This document shows, in pieces, positions 21,810 to 29,740 of a DNA stretch of 37,578 nt. The notes under the pieces were generated by a model. That model made no database searches, was not told the DNA's origin, and was given only the letters and a program-made list of their open reading frames with translations. Numbering within the stretch: the first letter of the stretch is position 1; each line of letters begins with the position of its first letter. This DNA comes from an uncultured Clostridia bacterium (GTDB lineage Bacteria > Bacillota > Clostridia > TANB77 > CAG-508). The position numbers and the translations under genes were made by a program. Location of the stretch: contig CAORJJ010000009.1 of assembly GCA_948517135.1 (NCBI GenBank), positions 931 to 38,508 on the forward strand. Reading direction: 5' to 3'.

Positions 21810-22624
21810 CTATTTGATTTTTTTGACTTTCTCATTATTGGAATAAAATTTTCTGCAAATTTGTATTCATCTTTATTTTTTATATAAAGAAGTCCAATTA
21901 TTGAAAATGTTACAGCCCCAATGAAATTTACTATTAAATCTTTCATTGTATCATTAATTCCTATATCTAAATATCCACCATCAATAATAGTTTCAGTTTT
22001 ATTTCCATCTTTATCTTTAGATTCTATTATTGTTTTGCTTATATCTTTTACTACTACTGGTATATTTTTTCCTTCTGGATGAATGTTTACAGTTGAAATA
22101 GTAGTAACTATTTTGTCTTTTTGCATGTCTTTTAAAAATACTGTATCCATTCCATACTCAAAAAATTCCCATAATACTCCTATTGTCATTGAAAAACAAA
22201 ATGCTACTAAAGCAACAAATACAGCAGACATTGTTGCATGAAAGAATTCTTTACGATTTAATATATCTATTAGAGAAAATCCTATTGCTGCACACAAAAA
22301 TCCATTTAAAGTATGAAGCATTGTATCCCAATGTTTTATTACAATATAATATTCATTAATTTCTCCTAAAATTTCTGCTGAATATATAAATAATAAAATT
22401 ATAACTTGAAGAGCATCTGGAAGTTGTATATTAAATTTTTTATCAATAATTACTGGAACTAAAAATAATATTAATGTAAATCCACATAAAAAAACATTAT
22501 TCCAATTTCCAAGAAATACCTGTCTTATTAATGTTAAAATAACTAAAGCTCTAAGAACTAAATATATTGTCATATTTCTTTTGGAATAGTTTTCAAACAA
22601 CTCTTCTTTTTTCTTTTTTTTCAT
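21806..22624 (-). CDS. YjdF/DUF2238-like membrane protein
   Basis: A 272-residue polytopic protein with about six to seven membrane helices. A characteristic central segment WDTMLHTLNGFLCAAIGF (near 98-115) and a GVLWEFFEYGMD stretch (near 148) fit the YjdF/DUF2238 family, whose biochemical role is not established. A polar, probably extramembrane loop (about 165-215, rich in Lys, Asp and Thr) separates the last two helices. It begins 25 bases after polA and is probably co-transcribed with it. The metK promoter overlaps its stop codon. Confidence 0.7.
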   Translation of the reverse strand: MKKKKKEELFENYSKRNMTIYLVLRALVILTLIRQVFLGNWNNVFLCGFTLILFLVPVIIDKKFNIQLPDALQVIILLFIYSAEILGEINEYYIVIKHWDTMLHTLNGFLCAAIGFSLIDILNRKEFFHATMSAVFVALVAFCFSMTIGVLWEFFEYGMDTVFLKDMQKDKIVTTISTVNIHPEGKNIPVVVKDISKTIIESKDKDGNKTETIIDGGYLDIGINDTMKDLIVNFIGAVTFSIIGLLYIKNKDEYKFAENFIPIMRKSKKSNS

Positions 22625-22649
22625 AATTTATTCCTTTCTGCTTAGTTGA

Positions 22650-25337
22650 CTATTTAGCTTGATACCAACTTTTGCCTTCTTCAACTTCAACAGTTAATGG
22701 TACAGAAAGATTCGCACTTTCCTCCATACATTTTTTTAATAATTTTTCTACTTCTTCTTTTTCTTCTAATACTGTTTCGATTAAAAGCTCATCATGAATT
22801 TGCAATATTAATTTTGATTTTAAGTTTCTATTTTTTAATTCATTATAAACTTTAATCATTGCAATCTTCATAATATCTGCTGCTGTACCTTGTATAGGTG
22901 TGTTCATAGCAGCTCTATCTCCAAATTTTCTAATCATGTAATTTTTAGAATTCAATTCTGGTATATACCTTCTTCTTCCAAACAAAGTTGATACACATCC
23001 ATTCTTTTTTGCCTCTTCAACAATATTATCCATATATTCTCTTATTCCATGATAAGTATCTAAATATTGCTCAATATATTCTTTTGCTTCATTTCTTTTT
23101 ATATCTATTTGCTCGGCAAGACCAAATTCACTTATACCATATACAATTCCAAAATTAACAGCTTTAGCTTTACTTCTTAATTGTTTTGAAACTTCTTCAA
23201 TTGGAACTTTAAATACTTGAGAAGCACATATTGTATGAATATCTGCATCTGAATTAAATGCTTTTATCATTGTTTCATCATTTGACATATGTGCCATTAC
23301 TCTTAATTCTACTTGAGAATAATCTGCATCTACAAAAATTTTACCTTCTTCTGGTTTAAATACTTTTCTTAATTTTTTTCCAATTTCACTTCTTGTTGGA
23401 ATATTTTGTAAATTCGGTTCTGTACTACTTAATCTTCCAGTAGCTGTAACTGTTTGATGGAAAAAAGTGTGAATTCTTTCTGTTTTAGGGTTTATAAAAG
23501 GTATTAGTCCTTCTACATAAGTAGAATTCAATTTCATAAGTTGTCTATATTCTAAAATTTTATCTACTATTGGATGTGCCTCTTTTATTTTATCTAATGC
23601 ATCTACATCAGTTGAATAGCCATTTTTAGTTTTTTTACATGGCTTTAGTTCTAGCTTTTCAAATAGTACAACACCTAATTGCTTTGGTGAATTAATATTA
23701 AACTCTTCACCAGCCATTTTATATATATCAATTCTTAATTCTTCAATATGTTTTTTTAAATTTTCACCATATTTTACTAATTCATGTTTATCAACATACA
23801 TCCCCTCATACTGCATTTCTGCTAATATTTCTACTATTGGCATTTCAATATTATTAAATAACTCTAATGAATTAATATTTTCTAATTCTTTTAAAATCTT
23901 TTCTCTAGTTATTCCAATTACATAAGCATATAATGCATATGTGAAATTTGCTCTTTTTTCATCAGTAGATACTTCATCAAATAAACTTGTTTGTACTTCT
24001 GATTTTTCTTTATTTTCTTCATAATCAGATATATCAATTTCTAAAAACTGTCTTGATATATCCTCCATAGAATATGCATTAGAAACAGAATTTAAAATAT
24101 AAACTGCAATTTTAGCATCATACATCATATTTTGCGAATTAATACCAATCTGTTTTAATAATATATAATCCTCTTTTAAATTATAACTACATTTTAAAAT
24201 TTCTTTGTCTTCAAATATCTCTTTAAAATCTGCTGAAAATTCAACATTATAAACTTTTTTATCATCATAAATATTAATATATGTTATTTCTTTTTTTATA
24301 ATCAAATTTTTATCATTATTGTTTAACTTTTCAAAACAATAATAAAGTATTTTATTTAATTTTATTTTAGAAATTATTTCTTTTGAATCTTTTAATTCAA
24401 TATATTCAAAAAGATCTTTAACATCCTTTACTTCTTCATTTGATTGATTTTGTCCTAAATTAAATCTATCTATATATCTATTAAATCTTAAATTTCTAAA
24501 TAATTCTAAAACTTTTTTATTATCCCATTGTTTTACTCTAAAATGTTCTAAATCTTTATCTATTGGTGCATTTACATCTATTCTTCCAAGTTCACGTGAA
24601 AGAATTGCTAAATCTTTATTTGCTTCCAAATTTTCTTTTAACTTTCCTTTTGCAATGGCTTCACCAGCTTCCAATTTTTCATATATTGTATCTATGGAAT
24701 GAAATTCTTTAATTAAATTTAGTGCTGTTTTTTCTCCAACACCTGGAACCCCTGGAATATTATCTGATTTATCTCCCATTAATCCTTTTACTTCTATAAG
24801 TTCTTGTGGCTCTATCCCATAAACTTCTAAAACTTTATTTCTATCAAAATTTTCTGTTTCTGTTTTACCATTTTTAGTTCTAGGAATTCTTATTGTTGTT
24901 TTATCTGAAGCAAGCTGAAAAGAATCTCTATCACCTGTAAGTAATGTTACATCAATATTCTGTTTTTCAGAACTTTTACTAAGTGTTCCTAGAATATCAT
25001 CTGCTTCATATCCAGCAAGTTCAATGATTTTTATATTCATAGCTTCTAAAACTTCTTTTATTATAGGCATTTGAGCTGCAAGCTCATCTGGCATACCATG
25101 TCTTGTTCCTTTATATTCTGCATACATTTCATGTCTTTTAGTTGGATGTTTTACATCAAATGCCACAACCATATAATCTGGATTTACATCCTCCATTAAC
25201 TTAAACATTATTGCCAAAAAACCATAGACCGCATTAGTATATGTTCCATCTGCTGTTTGAAGCATTTTGCTACTCATTATCCCATAAAATGCTCTATTTA
25301 AAATACTATTTCCATCAATAACTACTAATTTTTCCAA
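22650..25337 (-). CDS. polA: DNA polymerase I
   Basis: An 895-residue family A polymerase. The 5'-3' exonuclease domain (1-about 290) has DGNSILNRAFYG, EADDILGTL and TGDRDSFQLAS with their metal-binding aspartates. The middle 3'-5' exonuclease-like domain (about 300-470) lacks the first DxE acidic motif (the site reads YYCFEKLNN), so proofreading is probably absent, as in Bacillus-type enzymes. The polymerase domain has motif A (DADYSQVELR), motif B (RSKAKAVNFGIVYG) and motif C (QIHDELL). Start is TTG at 25337, supported by GGAGGGA just upstream; no ATG fits better. Its promoter lies immediately upstream. Confidence 0.96.
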   Translation of the reverse strand: MEKLVVIDGNSILNRAFYGIMSSKMLQTADGTYTNAVYGFLAIMFKLMEDVNPDYMVVAFDVKHPTKRHEMYAEYKGTRHGMPDELAAQMPIIKEVLEAMNIKIIELAGYEADDILGTLSKSSEKQNIDVTLLTGDRDSFQLASDKTTIRIPRTKNGKTETENFDRNKVLEVYGIEPQELIEVKGLMGDKSDNIPGVPGVGEKTALNLIKEFHSIDTIYEKLEAGEAIAKGKLKENLEANKDLAILSRELGRIDVNAPIDKDLEHFRVKQWDNKKVLELFRNLRFNRYIDRFNLGQNQSNEEVKDVKDLFEYIELKDSKEIISKIKLNKILYYCFEKLNNNDKNLIIKKEITYINIYDDKKVYNVEFSADFKEIFEDKEILKCSYNLKEDYILLKQIGINSQNMMYDAKIAVYILNSVSNAYSMEDISRQFLEIDISDYEENKEKSEVQTSLFDEVSTDEKRANFTYALYAYVIGITREKILKELENINSLELFNNIEMPIVEILAEMQYEGMYVDKHELVKYGENLKKHIEELRIDIYKMAGEEFNINSPKQLGVVLFEKLELKPCKKTKNGYSTDVDALDKIKEAHPIVDKILEYRQLMKLNSTYVEGLIPFINPKTERIHTFFHQTVTATGRLSSTEPNLQNIPTRSEIGKKLRKVFKPEEGKIFVDADYSQVELRVMAHMSNDETMIKAFNSDADIHTICASQVFKVPIEEVSKQLRSKAKAVNFGIVYGISEFGLAEQIDIKRNEAKEYIEQYLDTYHGIREYMDNIVEEAKKNGCVSTLFGRRRYIPELNSKNYMIRKFGDRAAMNTPIQGTAADIMKIAMIKVYNELKNRNLKSKLILQIHDELLIETVLEEKEEVEKLLKKCMEESANLSVPLTVEVEEGKSWYQAK

Positions 25338-25384
25338 TATTCCCTCCTGCTTATATTATAAGCCATAACTTAAAATCTATGATG

Positions 25385-25412
25385 ATTTTATCATACTACA
25401 CTTTTTTGTCAA
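25385..25412 (-). promoter_or_regulatory. SigA promoter of polA
   Basis: TTGACA (25407-25412, minus strand), 16-base spacer, TAAAAT (25385-25390). Confidence 0.65.
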
Positions 25413-25418
25413 TACAAA

Positions 25419-25446
25419 AGAGTAAGTAGATATCACTACTTACTCT
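25419..25446 (-). terminator. Terminator of the 25491-26360 gene
   Basis: Perfect 11-bp stem AGAGTAAGTAG / CTACTTACTCT with a 6-base loop and a TTTTG tract on the minus strand. Confidence 0.75.
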
Positions 25447-25490
25447 CTACCCTTTATTTCACATAATTATATGCTAAAAACAATATACAG

Positions 25491-26360
25491 TTATTTAATC
25501 TCAATTTCCTGTGTTTCAAGTACTTTCGAAATTCGTTCATCATCAACCAAAATCGTATACTGGTCACATTCGACTATATGTGCAATGCATAGCTTTGCAA
25601 ATTCTAAAGCACGCATATATTCTCGTATATCATAGTAACCACATAGCATCATATTATTTAAACTTTCATCATTTATAAGAAGATCGCCTTTTTTAATTTC
25701 AACATTCATTCCTATAATTTCTTCTGTTGAAATAAATCTACCAAAGTTTGGAATTTCTCCATGATAGCCTGGAGCTACTAAAAAAATTCTTCTTTGAGAA
25801 AGATGTTCTATTTCATCTGTAATTTCTGAAAGCTTAACTTCTAATTCTTCCTTTTTATTAATGCTATTTTGATAGTTTTCTTCTATCGTTTTAAGCGTTT
25901 CTTTTTCTTGAGCAATCTTTTCTTCTAATTCTGCAATTTCTGACTTGAAATCTGCAATTCTTTGATTACTCTCTGATTTGTTTTTATCCAATGGAATTAG
26001 AGTACCATCCCAAAAACTTATCCACTTCTCTGTTTCTTCTTTTTGAGATATCAAATTACTCATTCTTTTTTCAAGCAAAAATTCTGCTTCTTCATTAGTT
26101 TGACTTGTTTTTTCTGACTTTCTACGTTTTCTTTCAGCAGAACTTTTTTGTTTTTCCCGAAGTTTCTCATTTTTTACACTTGTCTTTTTTAGTGATGAAA
26201 AAACTTTAGGACCTAGACCACTTCTCATTTCTTGAATAAACGCCTCTTCTGTCATACTATATTCAGGAGCAAGTTCAGAAATTGTTTTACCTTGTTCTGA
26301 AATCCGCTTATGAATAGTAGTAAAATTTAATGTTTTCCGATTTTGTGTTTTAACTGTCAT
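25491..26360 (-). CDS. Unknown protein with HTH-like start and long coiled coil
   Basis: A 289-residue soluble protein that I do not recognise. The first about 60 residues (ISEQGKTISELAPEYSM...) could form a helix-turn-helix. A Lys/Arg/Ser-rich linker leads to a long coiled coil (about 130-195, with repeated Glu/Lys/Leu heptads). The C-terminal domain (about 195-289) starts RRIFLVAPGYHGEIPNFGRF and is alpha/beta in character. It has its own promoter, GGAGG ribosome binding site and terminator, so it is a monocistronic insert between polA and the rhomboid operon. Codon use looks slightly less AT-rich than its neighbours. A DNA-binding or scaffold role is only a guess. Confidence 0.75.
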   Translation of the reverse strand: MTVKTQNRKTLNFTTIHKRISEQGKTISELAPEYSMTEEAFIQEMRSGLGPKVFSSLKKTSVKNEKLREKQKSSAERKRRKSEKTSQTNEEAEFLLEKRMSNLISQKEETEKWISFWDGTLIPLDKNKSESNQRIADFKSEIAELEEKIAQEKETLKTIEENYQNSINKKEELEVKLSEITDEIEHLSQRRIFLVAPGYHGEIPNFGRFISTEEIIGMNVEIKKGDLLINDESLNNMMLCGYYDIREYMRALEFAKLCIAHIVECDQYTILVDDERISKVLETQEIEIK

Positions 26361-26390
26361 ATCATACCTCCACTAGTAATAATAGATAAT

Positions 26391-26420
26391 ATTATATCAC
26401 ACATATAGGATATAATTCAA
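26391..26420 (-). promoter_or_regulatory. SigA promoter of the 25491-26360 gene
   Basis: TTGAAT (26415-26420, minus strand), 18-base spacer, TATAAT (26391-26396), starting directly behind the rhomboid stop codon. Confidence 0.6.
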
Positions 26421-26424
26421 GTTT

Positions 26425-27018
26425 TTAACTAAAAAACATTGGTATATTCGATATTCCAATCACATAATATATATATCCATATAAACAACCACAAACTGCT
26501 CCAATAATATGTCCCATATGTGATATATTATCTTTTTTTATTAAACCATCTATAATTTCATTAACTACATAAAAAATGAAAATTAGAATTAAAGTTAATG
26601 GTATTTTAGTTTCTTCTATATTTACAAAAGAACTCATCATTATAAGCATAAATACAATTCCGCTTGCTCCTAATATTCTTTTTCTTCCAAATATACTATT
26701 TATTATTCCTATCACTCCTGCTGTTATTAATATCATTATTAGTAAATTAATAGTACCATATTTTTCTTCTATCATAGGTCCAATTAATAAAATATATAGA
26801 AAATTATTTGATAAATGTTTCCAATCACTATGACCTAAAACATGTGTAAATAACCTAACATATGTAAGTGGATTAAAAGGTGAACTTCTATAAGATGAAA
26901 ACAATATATCATTACTTTTTCCAGCAGTTATATATTTTAAAATTAGCACAGCAACTGAAACAAAAAAATATGTTAATATTAATATAGAATTATATTGAAA
27001 GTAGTCTATTAATTCCAC
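26425..27018 (-). CDS. Rhomboid-family intramembrane serine protease
   Basis: A 197-residue protein with about six membrane helices that should cleave transmembrane substrates within the bilayer. The catalytic serine is S119 in GASG (117-120). The catalytic histidine is H167 in HMGHIIG on the last helix, where a His replaces the more usual Gly at the third position after it. HLSNNFLYI (68-76) supplies the conserved His/Asn oxyanion region. Start is GTG after AAAGGAG. It is the last gene of an operon with an LRR protein, a transglutaminase-like protein and a small unknown protein, which suggests a shared job. Confidence 0.88.
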   Translation of the reverse strand: MELIDYFQYNSILILTYFFVSVAVLILKYITAGKSNDILFSSYRSSPFNPLTYVRLFTHVLGHSDWKHLSNNFLYILLIGPMIEEKYGTINLLIMILITAGVIGIINSIFGRKRILGASGIVFMLIMMSSFVNIEETKIPLTLILIFIFYVVNEIIDGLIKKDNISHMGHIIGAVCGCLYGYIYYVIGISNIPMFFS

Positions 27019-27031
27019 TTTTTCTCCTTTT

Positions 27032-27442
27032 CTATTTTCTAAAAAAATTTAAAACCTTTTTCAAAAATACAATTATTTTGTTTTCTTTATATATTGTTAG
27101 TTCTGTTATTTCATTTTTTTCATCAATACATACTTCTTCTACTTCAATTTCATTTTTAAAGAATATATCTGTATTTTTATTTTCTTTAAAAATTTTTAAA
27201 AACTCTTCTTTTTGGTTTTTGTCTGCAAAATATTTATAATTTATTATTTGTAAAAATGCTTTTGTTTCATCTTTTAAATTCTGTTCTAATAATGATTCCT
27301 CTGTTGTCAAATTAACAATATAAGTTTCTGATTTATTTTCTTTAAAAAATTCTATTACTTTTTGTGGTAATATTTTCTTATCTTCTGGATTTAAGTTTTC
27401 TAAAATAAAATCGACCTCACAGCACGCTTCTGCAAATTCCAT
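27032..27442 (-). CDS. Small acidic unknown protein
   Basis: A 136-residue protein of no family I recognise. It is rich in Glu, Lys, Asn and Phe, with alternating strands and helices and a C-terminal hydrophobic/basic stretch (IVFLKKVLNFFRK) that could be amphipathic. An ECC pair with nearby charged residues occurs at the start (EACCEVD). AAAGGAAAG precedes the ATG. It sits between the transglutaminase-like gene (17 bases) and the rhomboid gene (13 bases), all on the same strand. Confidence 0.7.
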   Translation of the reverse strand: MEFAEACCEVDFILENLNPEDKKILPQKVIEFFKENKSETYIVNLTTEESLLEQNLKDETKAFLQIINYKYFADKNQKEEFLKIFKENKNTDIFFKNEIEVEEVCIDEKNEITELTIYKENKIIVFLKKVLNFFRK

Positions 27443-27459
27443 TATATCTTTCCTTTCTT

Positions 27460-28722
27460 TTATCTTTCTCCATCATCTTCTCTTGATTTTTTAATTTCTT
27501 GATTTTGTTTTCCTTTTGATCTAAACTTTTCTTTTGTTTTTTGTTTAATCCAATCTATTGCTTTTGAAATAACATTATTCTTCTTTTCTTCTGGTAAATC
27601 TACTTCTGAAAGTTCGTCAATAGAAAAATAAGAATTTTTTACTTGTATTGTTTTATCTTTTTCTATATCTTCAATAGCTTTATCTGTTACTGTATCTATC
27701 ACTAGATTTATAGCATCTCCTGGAAATACAGCATAAGTAGTTAAATTACTTCTAGCATCATTTGTTCTTGTAAATCCTAAAGTTTTCCCAGTTTTAATAT
27801 AATCTGCTAAAGCATTAGCAGTATGATCTATTCCATATCTTTGGGATGTTTGGTTTACTGAACTTTCTAGAACTCTTCCTTTAAAATCTTTATTATACCC
27901 ATTATAATTTTGTTCTGTAAAAGACTTGGTTATTAAATCTAACATTTCTGTTGGAGTAATATGTTCTTCGATTTGTGCTCTTGCTTGTCCTTGTCTTGTA
28001 AAACTATCTGAATAACCAGTTGTTATATATTTTTCAATTGCTTTTACAACCTGTTCTTTAGCTGACTGAGGCCCATAGTTATTTTTATATTTTGTATATG
28101 TTTGTTCTATTGCAAGTTTAATTATACTCATTTTATCATTTTGGTCTAAACCAGCTTGTCTTACATTTGGATCTGTATTTATTGAATTTACAAAATCAGT
28201 TGGAAGTACTTGATAATTGTATTGTATTTCATCTTGTTCTGTTATATGTCTTTCAAAAAATCTAGGATTATTCCCAAAATATTGTAACTGTGTATCTCCT
28301 CTTCTAAGTGCTGGAGAGTCCCATGTTAAATCTACTGGAAAAGACGTTCCATCTATTGTTAATACATTCCAAGCATGTTTTTCGCTTTGGGTTCTATTTG
28401 GAGAAAATCCTATTCCTCTAATATAATCACATTGTATACCTTGTCTATCCATCATTTCTTTATAAAGTAAAGCATATCCTGCACATACACCTTTTCTATC
28501 TAGAATAACAGATAAACTAGATGGTCTTTGAGCACTAAGACTATATTCTATGTTTTTACCTAAAACTTCATAAATATATTTTGCTTTTTGCATTTGATTC
28601 CATTCTTTAGGAATATTTCCTTCTATAACTTTCATTTGTCCAATTATTTGTTTTAATTCTCTTCCACTATATGTTCTTCTTTGCTGATATCTTTCTTGAT
28701 TATATTTTTGTTTACCAGCCAT
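27460..28722 (-). CDS. Transglutaminase-like (cysteine protease fold) protein
   Basis: A 420-residue protein with a transglutaminase-like core near its N-terminus: C80 (KGVCAGYALL), H116 (KHAWNV) and D131 (PVDLTWD) give the Cys-His-Asp triad. The remaining about 270 residues are helical and end in a Lys-rich tail (KFRSKGKQNQEIKKS). There is no signal peptide. Bacterial relatives act as proteases or cross-linking enzymes; which applies is unknown. The ATG has only a weak ribosome binding site and overlaps a 33-codon ORF in another frame, so initiation may be coupled or the true gene may be frameshifted. It belongs to the LRR-rhomboid operon. Confidence 0.8.
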   Translation of the reverse strand: MAGKQKYNQERYQQRRTYSGRELKQIIGQMKVIEGNIPKEWNQMQKAKYIYEVLGKNIEYSLSAQRPSSLSVILDRKGVCAGYALLYKEMMDRQGIQCDYIRGIGFSPNRTQSEKHAWNVLTIDGTSFPVDLTWDSPALRRGDTQLQYFGNNPRFFERHITEQDEIQYNYQVLPTDFVNSINTDPNVRQAGLDQNDKMSIIKLAIEQTYTKYKNNYGPQSAKEQVVKAIEKYITTGYSDSFTRQGQARAQIEEHITPTEMLDLITKSFTEQNYNGYNKDFKGRVLESSVNQTSQRYGIDHTANALADYIKTGKTLGFTRTNDARSNLTTYAVFPGDAINLVIDTVTDKAIEDIEKDKTIQVKNSYFSIDELSEVDLPEEKKNNVISKAIDWIKQKTKEKFRSKGKQNQEIKKSREDDGER

Positions 28723-28813
28723 TCCGTCCTAAAACAAATATTTGTTCATCATCTCTTATAGTACTTAAATCATATCTACTTTCTAATTCTCTAGTATTAG
28801 TAACAGTTATCAT
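28712..28813 (-). CDS. 33-codon ORF overlapping the transglutaminase-like gene
   Basis: A short ORF (starts MITVTNTREL, ends FVLGRNGW) preceded by a strong AAAGGAG ribosome binding site. It overlaps the next gene's start by 11 bases in another frame. Removing one A from the CGGAATGG junction would fuse the two frames into a single protein with a properly initiated N-terminus. It may be a real leader peptide, a coupling ORF, or the true N-terminus separated by a frameshift or sequencing error. Confidence 0.5.
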   Translation of the reverse strand: MITVTNTRELESRYDLSTIRDDEQIFVLGRNGW

Positions 28814-28824
28814 ATATTACTCCT

Positions 28825-29532
28825 TTAATATTCATACATATCGTTTAATAAAATTTTTATATTTTTTAATTCTTTCAATTCTTTTTCAAAATTATATGAT
28901 TCTTCTCTATCAACTGATAATGTTTTCAGATTTTTATATTTTGAAATAATCTCTAATTCCAATTTATCTATTTTTTCTACTGATAAATATTCTATTGGTA
29001 AGTAAAAATCAATTTTAGATAAAGAAAAATCTTTGATATTTTTTATTACTAATTTTTTTAAATTTGTAAAAGTTTTTAAAAATTCAAAGTTATCAATTTT
29101 AATATTAATAAGTTGTAGTTCTATAAGATTTGATAATTTTTTTATCTCTTCAAAATTATCTATTTCTGTGTTAATTAGTGATAAATGTTCTACATTACTA
29201 AACATTGTTATATCTCTTATTTCACAATTAACAAATTCAATATTTTTAATATTACTTACATTTTTTATATCATTTAGTGTTAAACCTAAATTTCTTATTG
29301 ATATTTTTTTCAAATTTTTAAATAAACTTACTTCTTCAAAATATACTTTATTATATACTCCAACTATATTTTGAGAATCTAATATTATTTCATCTATACT
29401 GTCTAAATCTTTTATTTCAAATTCTGTTTTATCTAATTTGAATTGTATAAGATTTTTCAATTCTAAATTTTTAATTAGTTCATTTTTATCCTTTATAGCT
29501 GAAATCTCCATCGTGTTTTCAAGATTTTCCAT
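28825..29532 (-). CDS. Leucine-rich repeat protein
   Basis: A 235-residue cytosolic protein made of about seven to eight short leucine-rich repeats of roughly 22 residues (for example FKNLKKISIRNLGLTLNDI, VSNIKNIEFVNCEIRDI, FSNVEHLSLINTEIDNF, LSNLIELQLINIKIDNF). These form a curved solenoid for protein binding. There is no signal peptide, anchor or catalytic domain. AAAGGAGAT precedes the ATG. It is the first gene of the operon with the transglutaminase-like and rhomboid genes. A -10-like TATAAT lies about 40 bases upstream. Its partner is unknown. Confidence 0.82.
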   Translation of the reverse strand: MENLENTMEISAIKDKNELIKNLELKNLIQFKLDKTEFEIKDLDSIDEIILDSQNIVGVYNKVYFEEVSLFKNLKKISIRNLGLTLNDIKNVSNIKNIEFVNCEIRDITMFSNVEHLSLINTEIDNFEEIKKLSNLIELQLINIKIDNFEFLKTFTNLKKLVIKNIKDFSLSKIDFYLPIEYLSVEKIDKLELEIISKYKNLKTLSVDREESYNFEKELKELKNIKILLNDMYEY

Positions 29533-29569
29533 ACATATCTCCTTTGTATAAATATAATTATTTGAATTT

Positions 29570-29575
29570 ATTATA
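29570..29575 (-). promoter_or_regulatory. Possible -10 element of the LRR operon
   Basis: TATAAT on the minus strand, about 38 bases before the LRR start codon. No convincing -35 at 16-18 bases, so support is limited. Confidence 0.35.
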
Positions 29576-29661
29576 TCATTTAATTATTATTTTTCTTAAA
29601 AGTATTTAAATTATTATAAAAATGTAATTATTTAGTAATGTAATAAAATCATTATTTTAAA

Positions 29662-29690
29662 TTGACTGTTTACATAAATGGTAGTATAAT
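29662..29690 (+). promoter_or_regulatory. SigA promoter of the M20 peptidase gene
   Basis: TTGACT (29662-29667), 17-base spacer, TATAAT (29685-29690). A short hairpin AGGCATTTGCCT follows in the leader. Confidence 0.75.
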
Positions 29691-29740
29691 CTACTCATAA
29701 TTTAAGGCATTTGCCTAATTTATAGAAAAGGAGAAAATTT

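Noticed and set aside
29702..29720. Riboswitch in the leader of the M20 gene
   Set aside because: Only a tiny AGGCATTTGCCT hairpin is present, too small for a known aptamer.
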